Part shown: piece by piece, positions 1-7,546 of the stretch
Numbering within the stretch: the first letter of the stretch is position 1
Layout: every line of letters begins with the position of its first letter
Source of the DNA: Atlantibacter hermannii
GTDB taxonomy: Bacteria; Pseudomonadota; Gammaproteobacteria; Enterobacterales; Enterobacteriaceae
Direction: 5' to 3'
DNA length: 32,842 nt
NCBI RefSeq assembly: GCF_009907385.1
Contig: NZ_JAAATR010000009.1
Coordinates: 1-32,842, forward strand
The notes under the pieces: model-generated
Databases searched by the model: none
What the model saw: only the letters and a program-made list of their open reading frames with translations
What the model was told of the DNA's origin: nothing
Position numbers and translations under genes: made by a program

Positions 1-10
1 ACCATAGATT

Positions 11-30
11 CCGTTTTCTGAGACGACCCC
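11..30 (-). mobile_element. Outer end of a Tn3-family terminal inverted repeat
   Basis: On the minus strand positions 30 to 11 read GGGGTCGTCTCAGAAAACGG. This equals the outer half of the Tn21-subgroup inverted repeat as I remember it. The GGGG end is outermost, so the element lies to the left of the window and the flanking DNA starts at position 31. The next inner ten bases do not match the Tn21 repeat I recall, so the exact element is not assigned. Right at position 31 a helicase reading frame becomes recognisable, which supports a true junction. Confidence 0.7.
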
Positions 31-410
31 TGATCGGGCTGAATGAGCAGGAATTTCCTGGCGGCAAACCCGATGATGTTTACAGCGTTCGCACATCGAT
101 GAACACCCCTCCGGCCGAAGAGGAAATCGAGGAGGAACGTCGGCTGTTTTATGTCGGTATCACTCGCACAAAACAGCAGCTAAATCTGGTGGTCCCTCTT
201 GATGAAGGGCTTGCGCGGTGGCTCAAAAACCGCTGGGATAGCACCCCGAAGAAGTCACCGATAGCTACTCGCTTCGTCTATGAGGCTGGCTGGACTGCTT
301 GTGCGGTTACCAGTGATGCGATCTATAACAGCACGGTAGAGAAACAGAAGGCTGACTTCAGCAAGTTTCACCAATGGTATCTAAGAGATCTTCAGCGGCT
401 AAAAGTCTAG
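31..410 (+). pseudogene. UvrD/Rep-type helicase, C-terminal fragment
   Basis: The open frame runs in from the window edge (position 3) to the TAG at 408-410. From position 31 it reads LIGLNEQEFPGG, the segment that follows a VF pair in UvrD/PcrA-like superfamily 1 helicases. About 40 residues later comes EEERRLFYVGITRTKQQL, which is helicase motif VI with the arginine that contacts ATP. Everything N-terminal of this is missing, apparently cut off by the transposon end at 11-30. Translation of the transposon end in the same frame gives unrelated residues. The remaining tail of about 125 residues cannot be an active helicase. Which UvrD-like subfamily it came from cannot be told. Confidence 0.75.
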
Positions 411-412
411 GG

Positions 413-738
413 CTACCGATACTTTTCGATTTCAGACAGGTGCTCGTTATCCAGATCAATTGTGGCTTTTCTTTCAGAAGCGAGCTTCTTCGCTCGCTTT
501 GCATACTGAAGCCCCTTGGCTGGCTGCTCTCCGCGTAGGATCTGTTCAGCCTGCTTGCTCGTGCTGTGCCCCAGAAAGCGTTCGTACTGCTCGTCAGATA
601 CCTCAGTGCCGATCAGTCGTTCGATCCAGCCGCTTTTCGGCGGGTAACTTACGCCCAGCGCAAGCAACTGCCTTTTCTGTACCCACTATTTCCGGCGCGG
701 CCGGCTTCAATCAAGGCTTTGGTTAGAACTACAGCCAT
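413..738 (-). pseudogene. Unknown gene split by a frameshift
   Basis: An ATG at 738-736 opens MAVVLTKALIEAGRAG and ends soon in a stop. About one codon beyond an A4 tract (minus strand, 676-673) a second frame continues as LALGVSYPPKSGWIERL and runs to a stop at 413. Restoring one A in that tract joins the two into a protein of about 108 residues with a smooth composition, ending in a Lys/Glu-rich helical tail. I do not recognise the family. It ends 3 bp from the end of the convergent helicase remnant. The frameshift and the decayed neighbours on both sides suggest a dead gene, although a sequencing slip in the run cannot be excluded. Confidence 0.45.
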
Positions 739-786
739 TTGGGGACTCTCATACACAAACCTGAACCATGCGGGTCTGATTGGCGG

Positions 787-1028
787 TCAAGATAGCAGCG
801 CATCGAAATCAACACTGAACTCTGCTTCTAAGAACTCAATCGTGGCTGGTTGGCTATCGAGCGATGCTTCCCGTGTAGACTCCAGTGCGCACTCCAATCG
901 ACGCAGCAGAGTAAACGGCAAAATGATCTTGCCGAAGTCGGTATGCTTGAAATCCCCCCCCACAGGTCTTCCGCGTTCTTCCAAATGAAATCAGCTTGCG
1001 AAGCAGCCGAACCTACGAACTCTGCCAT
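787..1028 (-). pseudogene. hsdM: HsdM N-terminal remnant (type I methyltransferase), frameshifted
   Basis: The ATG at 1028 follows a good ribosome site (TTGGAGG). The product starts [20 protein letters not shown] and, in another frame, continues [19 protein letters not shown] then [11 protein letters not shown]. This is the N-terminus of the HsdM subunit of type I restriction-modification enzymes. The frame switches at a run of eight G (minus strand; 954-961). Six or nine G would restore it. Recognisable HsdM ends near position 863, and the frame continues in unrelated residues to a stop at 787, which looks like a deletion fusion. The AdoMet-binding and NPPF catalytic motifs are absent, so no methyltransferase activity is possible. 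Confidence 0.75.
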
Positions 1029-1037
1029 CTTGGCCTC

Positions 1038-1106
1038 CAACCAACTTTTGCACGAAACGGCACATCTTCCAAAAGAGGGTTGTCAACCAAGTTTTGCACA
1101 AAACGG
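1038..1106. repeat. Two 23-bp imperfect direct repeats upstream of the hsdM remnant
   Basis: Copies lie at 1038-1060 and 1084-1106 with a 46-bp period. They share 21 of 23 positions, with core TTTTGCAC followed by AAACGG. They sit directly upstream of the hsdM ribosome site, so they may be regulator sites or a small duplication. Confidence 0.6.
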
Positions 1107-1162
1107 ACTTTGATCCATTTCTAACTAAAATCTACAATCCAACCTCAGATTGCAAATAGCCT

Positions 1163-1318
1163 ATGTTTATTACAGATGGTATGGTTCGTGTTTTTGTTTA
1201 TTCGATGGCAACTGTACTCTTTCTGCCGCTTGGCTTGTTGAAAAGCACGTGGTGGTTTTCACCATTGTTTGCGATAGCTGCTATTGATTACTTAATGTTT
1301 CTGCGTCGACAAGGCTAG
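1163..1318 (+). CDS. Small putative membrane protein (51 aa)
   Basis: The ATG at 1163 opens a 51-residue frame ending in TAG. The product has two hydrophobic stretches, FVYSMATVLFLPLGLL and WWFSPLFAIAAIDYLMF, ending in a basic RRQG tail, which would suit a two-helix inner-membrane peptide. The upstream sequence is AT-rich and has no convincing Shine-Dalgarno motif. I do not recognise the family. It sits alone in a decayed region between an hsdM stub and two other small genes. It may be a real small protein or a chance frame. Confidence 0.35.
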   Translation: MFITDGMVRVFVYSMATVLFLPLGLLKSTWWFSPLFAIAAIDYLMFLRRQG

Positions 1319-1653
1319 TTGCTGAACCTCATACCTCAGAGCAATCTGTATGTTTTTTACACCACTGGTTAAAAGGTCAGGCTACGTTCCTGACGTTTTT
1401 TAAAAAACAGTTTTATGTTTGATGCGTTACTGGTCTGTCTGGTAACCCAGTGGTACATTACCATTATTAAGGCTGGCTGGCGGTGGTGCATCATGCTTAA
1501 ACGACCCTCTCTGAGCGTACTTTCCGACAGTCCTGTGCACCGCACCACTTACCCGGCAGGCCTATGTCTTGGTTATTCTTCGTTGTACCTTTTTCTTCAG
1601 CTTTATCCCTGACATGTCTGTCTGAACAGTTCTAAGCAAACCGGAATGTTGTC
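1319..1653. other. Intergenic stretch with no supported gene
   Basis: These 335 bp hold a 65-codon plus-strand frame from 1415 without a ribosome site and with a composition unlike a protein. I see no terminator, repeat or clear promoter here. Confidence 0.5.
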
Positions 1654-1995
1654 ATGGCCAAAGTACAAGGGCTCTTTGTTGGATACCGAAAATTCGCTGT
1701 TGATCGCGACTGGCTTCGTCAGCAGGAAGAACAACGTTATCGGGATCGCCAGCGACAATTTGATGAATGGTCCAGGAAATGGGTCACTGTAACCAGGCTC
1801 AAAGAGACTCGTTTATGGACTGACGGAGCCATCAGGCGATGGTTGGGTGAACCTCAGCAGCAGGGTAAATATAAAGTTTTCCCCGTTGAAGCGGTTTTGG
1901 CTGCTGAGAAGTTGAATGAGTTTCGGCTCTGGCTTAAACCCCGACTGGAAAAGAAACGTGCCCAGCACCACCACTTTTTAATTCCATTTCTGTAA
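1654..1995 (+). CDS. Small hypothetical protein, possible DNA-binding (113 aa)
   Basis: The product is very basic and Arg/Gln/Trp-rich in its first half (residues 15-45), followed by VTRLKETRLWTDGAIRRWLG and then VFPVEAVLAAEKL. The 'RGWTD-aIrkfLGeP ... vy-v-eAE' pattern recurs in many conserved hypothetical proteins of plasmids and integrated elements and looks like a small helical nucleic-acid-binding or recognition domain; that reading is inference. A weak GGAA lies 9 bp upstream of the ATG. The C-terminus (HHHFLIPFL) looks unusual and may come from a recent frameshift or truncation. The next gene on the same strand is also a small conserved protein. Confidence 0.5.
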   Translation: MAKVQGLFVGYRKFAVDRDWLRQQEEQRYRDRQRQFDEWSRKWVTVTRLKETRLWTDGAIRRWLGEPQQQGKYKVFPVEAVLAAEKLNEFRLWLKPRLEKKRAQHHHFLIPFL

Positions 1996-2086
1996 AGTAG
2001 AAACAACGGCAGTTCCGGCCGCATTCAAGGCTTCGGCATCTGGTCAGAAATAAAGCGCCATTTTTCAGTATAAGGGAGGTTAGATA

Positions 2087-2278
2087 GTGGAAGGTATTGA
2101 GACACTGAGTTTGCAGCTTGATGAGAATGAAACTATGGCCCTTGCTCAATTAGTTAAACGTCTGAGCTGGAGCGATCTTCGTGGCTGTGCTGTGAGTGAC
2201 GAAGAAGCCTGGGTAATGAAAAGCGCAATTGAAAAATTACAACAGGCGTTAAGGGAAGAAGGTTATGCGCCTCGATGA
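2087..2278 (+). CDS. Small conserved hypothetical protein (63 aa)
   Basis: The GTG start follows AAGGGAGG by about 7 bp, a strong ribosome site that decides the start. The product contains LSLQLDENETMALAQLVKRL then SWSDLRGCAVSDEEAW and LQQALREEGYAPR. This layout, a short strand then helices with 'AQLvKR-sWsdlRg-AvsdeEA', matches a family of small proteins common on plasmids and integrated elements (I recall it as DUF7706-like). Its function is unknown. It shares strand with the ORF at 1654 but is 91 bp away. Confidence 0.65.
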   Translation: MEGIETLSLQLDENETMALAQLVKRLSWSDLRGCAVSDEEAWVMKSAIEKLQQALREEGYAPR

Positions 2279-2327
2279 GGCTGGCTTCGTTCTTTATTCC
2301 GATAACAAATTTGCTTAAGGACTAACT

Positions 2328-2399
2328 ATGAGCCAGCACTGGTATGAGGTGAAAAGCAATCAGGGAATTGTTCAGGTGATTGTTGGGAGAAGATATTAA
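2328..2399 (+). other. Very short ORF (23 aa), possibly a gene stub
   Basis: ATG at 2328 to TAA at 2397-2399 encodes MSQHWYEVKSNQGIVQVIVG plus three residues. TAAGGA lies 7-12 bp upstream. It could be the start of a truncated gene. Its stop codon lies within the inverted repeat at 2399-2422. Confidence 0.2.
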
Positions 2400-2422
2400 T
2401 GTAATGCGTTTCTGCATTACAT
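2399..2422. repeat. Inverted repeat, 9-bp perfect arms
   Basis: Arms ATGTAATGC and GCATTACAT are separated by six bases (GTTTCT). A T5 run lies about 14 bp further on the plus strand, too far for a typical intrinsic terminator. It lies between the plus-strand small genes and the converging minus-strand GNAT-like gene. Confidence 0.45.
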
Positions 2423-2518
2423 CAAGCAGATTAGCTTTTTCTGGTCAAAATAGACGATGTGATTTTTCTTTAGCCGAAGTCCATCCGCTCCCCACGCAAC
2501 CGGTAAAGGTTCGCAGGT

Positions 2519-2974
2519 TTAATAAAGATAGGTTTCGTATCTCCCTAAGGGTGGGATAGGTAAACTCATAATGGCATCTGTGTTTACTATGTAAGTATTC
2601 GGGTAAAATTCATCTAATACAGTAAAGTTTAGTTTCTTACAAAAGCTTAATAAATATGGGTTTTTCACGTCTTCTATTACAACATCGCACCAGGGATTCG
2701 ATTCACAGCAAAGCTTCAGAAAAGACTTAAACCATCCCTTGTTTTGTATTTCTTCCGGAAGCCGTACCACATGTATGGTCAGACAATCTCCATGATAACG
2801 ATTAGTACTTTGTCTAAGCCCTACAACAATCCCCTTTTCTTGAATCTGTACACCTGCCTGATGCTCTTTCATGTCGGGCGTATAGTGCCTTGCTCTGTTT
2901 AACCAGGCCACCAGCTGCTGAGCCGTACTTGGTGATTCTTCAGCTATCCATTTCAGGTACTTGATGCGGTCCAT
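2519..2974 (-). CDS. GNAT-like hypothetical protein (151 aa)
   Basis: The start ATG at 2974 follows GGGAGGCGCAT, a strong ribosome site. The C-terminal half has the layout of a GNAT acyltransferase: a strand ending TIHVVRLPEEIQNKGW, a helix FKSFLKLCCE, then VVIEDVKNPYLLSFCKKLNF, which resembles the GNAT 'v-N--a---y-klGF' motif, and a closing strand. The acetyl-CoA loop (Q/R-x-x-G-x-G/A) is only loosely present (EIQNKGW). It is therefore a probable GNAT-fold protein, with substrate unknown. It follows terF on the same strand after 90 bp that contain a stem-loop. Its place at the end of the ter island is conserved in IncHI2 plasmids as far as I remember. Confidence 0.6.
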   Translation of the reverse strand: MDRIKYLKWIAEESPSTAQQLVAWLNRARHYTPDMKEHQAGVQIQEKGIVVGLRQSTNRYHGDCLTIHVVRLPEEIQNKGWFKSFLKLCCESNPWCDVVIEDVKNPYLLSFCKKLNFTVLDEFYPNTYIVNTDAIMSLPIPPLGRYETYLY

Positions 2975-3008
2975 ATGCGCCTCCCTGTACGATTTCCAAT
3001 GAACAAAG

Positions 3009-3036
3009 GCTCTACAGTATTAAGCTGCTGTAGAGC
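3009..3036 (-). terminator. Stem-loop after terF, possible weak terminator
   Basis: Arms GCTCTACAG and CTGTAGAGC (9 bp, perfect) enclose a 10-base loop, 28 bp past the terF stop. On the minus strand it is followed by CTTTGTTC rather than a clean T tract, so termination would be partial. It could also be an mRNA 3'-end stabiliser. Confidence 0.4.
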
Positions 3037-3064
3037 TCATTCAACCAAGCTCAAACTGTGCGTA

Positions 3065-4306
3065 TTAAAGGATGCCTAACCTTTTTGGTTCATCGATCCA
3101 CGGTCTGAATTCTTCCAGTAGATTATCATATAACTTTTCATCGCTAATCGAACCGAAATCATCCATGGCAAAGAAGTGGGTGTTATCAACCCGGCGGTCA
3201 GTAAAGTCATCCAGATTTTTGAGGATACCGTAGCTTGAACCACCCAGGCCGACAAACTTCCAGAAGATGGGGTAGTTGGCAGAACGCCGGATTGCATCTT
3301 TAATCGCCCGGGTCTTGCTGATCCCGCCATCGGTAATAAATACAACATACACCGGGATTTTCGAGTCCTTAAAGTAGTCGACTATTTCTTCCATCACAGG
3401 AGGCTCGTTGTTTGTCCCTCCGAGGCCCGGCAGGTTCTCCCAGGCTGAACGCTTTCCAGCCCCGCGAATGGACTGAATATATGTGTCCAGGTTGTCCAGT
3501 GTGACGTTTGGATACTTCTTATGCTTCTCTCCAAATCCCCAGACATCCATTTCACCGTCGTCGTCGAACTGGGCGGCAAGAACGGCGATGCGGTCCAGCA
3601 CAGACTGAACGTTACCCTTACTGAACTGGCCACTCATTGAGCCGGATGCGTCAAGTACAAATGCAACCGCTGCCTCAAGGGTGTCCAGTTTATTTTTAGT
3701 AAGACTGACCGAGGCTTTTTTAGCGAGGCTTACAAGGCGCGGAGATCTGGTTTCCAGTTTCTTTTCCAGACTGATACGAGCAGGCTTTGCTGGCTGCGGA
3801 GCTGGCTGTGCGACATCAACGCCATAGCTAATGGCCAGAGGCTCAAGACCACCGTTGAAACCCTGCCCGAGCGCACGAAGCTTCCAGGCGCCATTGTGCC
3901 GATATACTTCACCCAGGATAATTGCTTTCTCACTGCGGCCCTGAGTCTCAGCCTGGAACTCAGCGATTCCTTGAGCCTGCATGCTCAACGAACTGAGCCC
4001 ACTGATGGTATCTTCACCATCAATGACAACTGTGATTGCAATTTTACTGATGTTCGCAGGAACACGATCCAGTGCTATCTCAATGCTGGACTGCTGAGAA
4101 CCGGTAACGAGCTTTACTGCCCCTTCAGGAGAAGACAGATTATTGTAAAAGATAAAGTCAGAATCGCCGCTGACCTTTCCCTGAGCATTAAGCAGGAACA
4201 GGCAGGTATCGGGTTCGCCTTTAAAGCCGGATTTGGTAGGGTACTGAAGATTCAGCCTGATCGCAGATTGCTGAAGTGGTATGTTTTGTCCGGATTGTAG
4301 ATTCAC
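3065..4306 (-). CDS. terF: TerF: TerD-like domain fused to a vWA domain (413 aa)
   Basis: Residues 1-165 form a TerD-like domain that keeps [15 protein letters not shown] (48-62) and [20 protein letters not shown] (132-151) but lacks the acidic GDNxTGxGDGDDE calcium site of TerD/TerE. A Pro/Lys-rich linker (166-205) carries repeated SLxK motifs. The rest is a von Willebrand A domain with the metal site D219-x-S221-x-S223 (DASGSMSG) and a later FITDGG. The start is GTG at 4306, preceded by CAGGAGAGTT. TerF is a known member of the tellurite, phage and colicin resistance cluster but is generally regarded as dispensable for tellurite resistance. Likely role: cytoplasmic metal-dependent adaptor. 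A terminator follows terE and a 428-bp gap intervenes, so it is probably a separate transcription unit. Confidence 0.92.
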   Translation of the reverse strand: MNLQSGQNIPLQQSAIRLNLQYPTKSGFKGEPDTCLFLLNAQGKVSGDSDFIFYNNLSSPEGAVKLVTGSQQSSIEIALDRVPANISKIAITVVIDGEDTISGLSSLSMQAQGIAEFQAETQGRSEKAIILGEVYRHNGAWKLRALGQGFNGGLEPLAISYGVDVAQPAPQPAKPARISLEKKLETRSPRLVSLAKKASVSLTKNKLDTLEAAVAFVLDASGSMSGQFSKGNVQSVLDRIAVLAAQFDDDGEMDVWGFGEKHKKYPNVTLDNLDTYIQSIRGAGKRSAWENLPGLGGTNNEPPVMEEIVDYFKDSKIPVYVVFITDGGISKTRAIKDAIRRSANYPIFWKFVGLGGSSYGILKNLDDFTDRRVDNTHFFAMDDFGSISDEKLYDNLLEEFRPWIDEPKRLGIL

Positions 4307-4400
4307 ATTAACTCTCCTGATTTTTGATTATTTTAAAGCGCAGCGTTTATATAGGTTCCCCTGGCTTAGTTCAGGACGCTGGATTTCTGGTGAGGCGTAT

Positions 4401-4419
4401 ATATGGTGTGACACCATAT
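4401..4419. promoter_or_regulatory. Palindrome upstream of terF, possible operator
   Basis: ATATGGTGTGACACCATAT has perfect 9-bp arms around a single G. It lies 95 bp upstream of the terF GTG in otherwise AT-rich DNA. The tight centre suits a dimeric regulator site better than an RNA hairpin. No regulator can be named. Confidence 0.4.
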
Positions 4420-4692
4420 TTCATCACGTTGAAGTTTCTATACCTGTTGAATTGGAATTTCCATTGGTCGGGTATTTTATCTTCCAGAACCCGTGCCTTC
4501 ATAAGTCGCAAACGTAACATATATCAGAGGGGCATGCTGTTGATATAAGGCACGGAATACAGGCTTTAACCAGCAACCAGAGAAAAATCCGTTTCCTGCC
4601 TTTAAAAGGCTCACGTCAGAATTAACATCTCTCTGCTTTCTGAGATTCCCGAACCCTTTCTGCCCCCCCCCTCCTGATAGCGGATCGCAACC

Positions 4693-4718
4693 AAAAAAAA
4701 CCCCGGCATTGCCGGGGT
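4693..4718 (-). terminator. Intrinsic terminator after terE
   Basis: On the minus strand the stem CCCCGGC / GCCGGGG with a 3-base loop is followed by eight T. It begins 17 bp past the terE stop and should end the terZABCDE transcript before terF. Confidence 0.9.
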
Positions 4719-4734
4719 ATGATTCAGCGTTATT

Positions 4735-5310
4735 TTAGATGTTAACGCCGTGCTGGGAGGCAAGAGCCGCCAGGCCACCGGCAAAGCCCTGACCGACAGC
4801 TTTAAACTTCCACTCAGCGCCATGACGATACAGTTCACCGAAGACCATAGCGGTTTCGGTTGAGGCATCTTCAGACAGATCGAAACGGGCAATTTCCGTG
4901 CCGTTGTCGTTGTTGTAAACGCGCATGAAGCTGTTGCTCACCATGCCGAAGTTTTGTTTACGCGCTTCTGCATCATAGATGGTAACGGCAAACACCAGTT
5001 TTTTGATATCTGCTGAGACTTTGGTCAGATCGATTTTGACCTGCTCATCGTCGCCGTCGCCTTCACCGGTACGGTTGTCGCCCTGGTGCTCTACCGCGCC
5101 ATCAGGGCTGGTTTTGTTATTGAAGAAAATGAAATGCGCATCTGACAACACTTTACCGTCTTCGCCTACTGCGAACACGGAAGCGTCCAGGTCAAAACCC
5201 TGACCATCGGTTACACGGGCATCCCAGCCTAGGCCAACCATAGCAACATTCATGGTTGGTGCTTCTTTGGTCAGAGATACATTGCCGCCTTTTACGAGAG
5301 AAACTGCCAT
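4735..5310 (-). CDS. terE: TerE, TerD-domain protein (191 aa)
   Basis: A single TerD domain. It begins [13 protein letters not shown], the family's N-terminal signature, then VGLGWDAR and FDLDAS, the calcium-site loop [13 protein letters not shown] at residues 77-89, and [20 protein letters not shown] near the C-terminus. The ATG at 5310 follows AGGAGCTAAAA. An in-frame upstream extension to 5346 is rejected because it precedes the ribosome site. TerD-family proteins bind calcium and are thought to form membrane-associated complexes with TerC and TerB. TerE is very similar in layout to TerD 68 bp upstream, indicating tandem duplication. It is the last gene before the operon terminator. Confidence 0.95.
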   Translation of the reverse strand: MAVSLVKGGNVSLTKEAPTMNVAMVGLGWDARVTDGQGFDLDASVFAVGEDGKVLSDAHFIFFNNKTSPDGAVEHQGDNRTGEGDGDDEQVKIDLTKVSADIKKLVFAVTIYDAEARKQNFGMVSNSFMRVYNNDNGTEIARFDLSEDASTETAMVFGELYRHGAEWKFKAVGQGFAGGLAALASQHGVNI

Positions 5311-5378
5311 TTTTAGCTCCTGCAAACAGTTGAATGAGGGCTGCATTAACAGCCCCGGGTAGAAAAGTTACTTTTTGA

Positions 5379-5957
5379 TCAGGACGCGTTAATGCCGTAC
5401 TGAGCACATACAGATGCCAGACCACCAGCATAACCCTGACCTACTGCGCGGAATTTCCACTCACCATTGTGGCGATACAGCTCGCCGAACAGCATGGCAG
5501 TCTCAGTGGACGCATCTTCGGTCAGATCGTAGCGAGCAACTTCAGTCTGGTTATCGTCATTAACCAGACGAATAAACGCACCGGATACCTGACCAAAGCT
5601 CTGGCGACGAGCCTGAGCATCGTGGATGGTCACAACGAAGATGATCTTGTCAACTTCAGACGGGACGGCGTCCAGTTTAATTTTCAGCGATTCATCATCA
5701 CCATCGCCCTCACCGGTGCGGTTATCGCCGGTGTGCGTTACGGAACCGTCGGATGACGTCAGGTTGTTATAGAAGATGAAATCTGAATCGCCGCGCACTT
5801 TGCCGTTTGAGGCCAGCAGGAATGCTGAAGCATCCAGGTCAAAGTCCTGACCGTCTGTTGAACGCGCATCCCAGCCAAGGCCCACCAGGACGTTTTTCAT
5901 TGACGGAGCTGCTTTACTTAGGGAGACGTTCCCGCCTTTGGAAAGAGAAACACTCAT
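5379..5957 (-). CDS. terD: TerD, calcium-binding tellurite-resistance protein (192 aa)
   Basis: Canonical TerD: starts [15 protein letters not shown], then [27 protein letters not shown], the acidic calcium loop [13 protein letters not shown] (77-89) and [20 protein letters not shown] near the end. The length of 192 residues is normal for the family. The ATG is preceded by GAAGAGGTTATTTT. Family knowledge: TerD is among the genes needed for the resistance phenotype, binds calcium and probably works with TerC at the inner face of the cytoplasmic membrane. It lies 48 bp downstream of terC and 68 bp upstream of terE in one operon. Confidence 0.96.
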   Translation of the reverse strand: MSVSLSKGGNVSLSKAAPSMKNVLVGLGWDARSTDGQDFDLDASAFLLASNGKVRGDSDFIFYNNLTSSDGSVTHTGDNRTGEGDGDDESLKIKLDAVPSEVDKIIFVVTIHDAQARRQSFGQVSGAFIRLVNDDNQTEVARYDLTEDASTETAMLFGELYRHNGEWKFRAVGQGYAGGLASVCAQYGINAS

Positions 5958-6005
5958 AAAATAACCTCTTCGATTAGTAATTGTTCAGGTTAACACTTAA
6001 GGGGA

Positions 6006-7046
6006 TTAACTCCCCTTTTCCTCAGATTCAGGTTTGCCCGGGAACATGACGCTTGCGAGAATGCCCAGCGCCAGTACACCCAGTACAACATACAGGCTGG
6101 TTGTTGCCGCGATGCTGTAACCATGATGCCAGATGTGATCGGTCGCATTCAGGCCGAGTTTTGCCGCGATGAAGAACAGCAGCACGATAACGGCCTTCTC
6201 CAGATGAACCAGGTACTGTTTCAGTGCCTCAAGGACAAAGTACAGAGTACGCAGGCCCAGGATAGCAAACATCATGGCACTATAGACGATAAGCGGTTCA
6301 CGACTGACGGCAATGATTGCCGGTACCGAGTCAAACGCGAACATTACGTCCGAGAGTTCAACCACAGCCACACACAGGAACAGCGGGGTCGCATACAGCG
6401 CCGCTTTTTTACCACGGCCAATGGTGACATCGCTGTTTTCTGGTTTCGCCAGTTCAGCATCCACTTCCTTCTGGTTAAGCAGGAAGGCATGCCCTCTGAG
6501 CTTCGGCCAGATAGGGAAGAAGCGTTTAACCATGCGGTAAGCCAGATGCTGGGAGTAATCCTCAATTTCATCATCGTCATCACCGCTTTTAAGCATCATG
6601 ACCGCTGTCCAGGCAACGATAATAGCGAAGACAACTTCAACATACGGCCCCAGACTCAGCAGGCTCGTACCGATGGCGACAAAGATGCCCCTGAAGACAA
6701 TGGCACCAATGATCCCCCAGTAGAGAACACGGTGGCGATAACGATCCGGAACGGCGAACCAGGAGAAGATGGCCATCATGACGAACAGGTTATCGACCGA
6801 CAGCACTTTCTCCAGCGCATAACCCGTGACAAACAGACTGGCAACCTCAGCACCGTGGTGGATATAGAGGAAACCGGCAAATGCCATCGCAACCACAACC
6901 CAGAATACGGACCAGAGCGCCGCACTCTTCAGCGAAATAGGCTTGTCATCACGGTGCATAAACAGGTCAATAAAGATGGCACCGACTGAAAGCGCAATAA
7001 AAACAATGACCGTTTCAGTCGGGAAGCCGATGTGTGTGGAAACCAT
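6006..7046 (-). CDS. terC: TerC, integral membrane protein (346 aa)
   Basis: A polytopic inner-membrane protein with roughly nine hydrophobic segments and the family signatures EKVLSVDNLFVMMAIF and ELSDVMFAFDSVPAIIAVS, whose acidic residues lie within membrane segments and probably bind metal. A cytoplasmic loop after the first half carries DDDDEIEDYSQH. The length fits TerC/Alx proteins. The ATG at 7046 follows AAGGGTAAAAT. TerC is essential for plasmid tellurite resistance and anchors the TerB/TerD complex at the membrane; related chromosomal proteins (Alx, YoaE) act in manganese export. The gene is 22 bp after terB in the terZABCDE operon. Confidence 0.96.
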   Translation of the reverse strand: MVSTHIGFPTETVIVFIALSVGAIFIDLFMHRDDKPISLKSAALWSVFWVVVAMAFAGFLYIHHGAEVASLFVTGYALEKVLSVDNLFVMMAIFSWFAVPDRYRHRVLYWGIIGAIVFRGIFVAIGTSLLSLGPYVEVVFAIIVAWTAVMMLKSGDDDDEIEDYSQHLAYRMVKRFFPIWPKLRGHAFLLNQKEVDAELAKPENSDVTIGRGKKAALYATPLFLCVAVVELSDVMFAFDSVPAIIAVSREPLIVYSAMMFAILGLRTLYFVLEALKQYLVHLEKAVIVLLFFIAAKLGLNATDHIWHHGYSIAATTSLYVVLGVLALGILASVMFPGKPESEEKGS

Positions 7047-7068
7047 ATTTTACCCTTAGGGATGTGGA

Positions 7069-7524
7069 TCAGAGGCCAAATTCAGCCGGGTCGAAGCCCA
7101 ACGCGATAGCGATCTCGCGGGAGGCCAGTTTCTCGTCCTGATCGAAGTTACCGTCACTTTTCGCAACGGCAATACCAACACGTAAGGCCAGCTGAGCGGC
7201 CTCAGGCTGATCTTTCAGCGCCAGGATGTATTTCATGGTTTCGCCCTTGCCGATTTCAACATCGAAATCGAAGCTTGAAACCAGTTTATTGAAGAACTCA
7301 ATCACCTCATTGGTATCGAAGACCTTCAGCTCTTCTGAAGAGCGCAGAAAGCCCATCATTTTCTGCTTTTCTTCCGAACTTACGCCGTCACTCGATACGG
7401 CAATACGGGCACATACAGCAACGGTGCCCTGCATGAATTTTTTGTTTTTGAAACGGCCAACCTGGCGGGTCAGTTCGTCACGGCCTGAGTTAATGGCACC
7501 TTTAACTTTGTCGAAAAAGCTCAT
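7069..7524 (-). CDS. terB: TerB, tellurite-resistance helical protein (151 aa)
   Basis: The 151 residues match the usual TerB length. It is all-helical with two pseudo-repeats, each with an acidic metal-binding loop: VSSDGVSSEE (43-52) and KSDGNFDQDE (122-131). It begins MSFFDKVKG. The ATG at 7524 follows AAGGAAACAGGT; a longer in-frame start at 7584 would overlap terA and is rejected. TerB is a cytoplasmic partner of TerC, thought to link the membrane protein to other components, and is needed for resistance. It lies 22 bp after the terA stop and 22 bp before terC. Confidence 0.96.
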   Translation of the reverse strand: MSFFDKVKGAINSGRDELTRQVGRFKNKKFMQGTVAVCARIAVSSDGVSSEEKQKMMGFLRSSEELKVFDTNEVIEFFNKLVSSFDFDVEIGKGETMKYILALKDQPEAAQLALRVGIAVAKSDGNFDQDEKLASREIAIALGFDPAEFGL

Positions 7525-7546
7525 ACCTGTTTCCTTTGTTGCTGTG

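Larger units (their letters stand above)
4307..4734. other. terF-terE intergenic region (428 bp)
   Basis: No gene is supported here. It holds the terE terminator (4693-4718), a C9 run at 4663-4671, a 19-bp palindrome at 4401-4419 and AT-rich DNA upstream of terF. Short plus-strand frames around 4281-4548 have no ribosome site and are not believed. Confidence 0.6.

Noticed and set aside
954..961. Phase-variable hsdM through the G8 tract
   Set aside because: The gene lacks its catalytic region, so switching the tract could not restore a methyltransferase.
1415..1612. 65-codon plus-strand frame
   Set aside because: No Shine-Dalgarno sequence and an unprotein-like composition.
4663..4671. C9 homopolymer as a phase-variation switch for terF
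   Set aside because: It lies about 360 bp upstream of terF, outside any gene and not within a recognisable promoter spacer.
4910..4921. Ter-site-like GTTGTAAA (also GTTGTAAT near 29707)
   Set aside because: Both lie inside coding regions and lack the GTTGTAACTA core needed to call a Tus-binding site.
6123..6989. Long plus-strand reading frame (288 codons) opposite terC
   Set aside because: It is the complement of a well-conserved terC gene; the product is low-complexity charged sequence without ribosome site or family resemblance.
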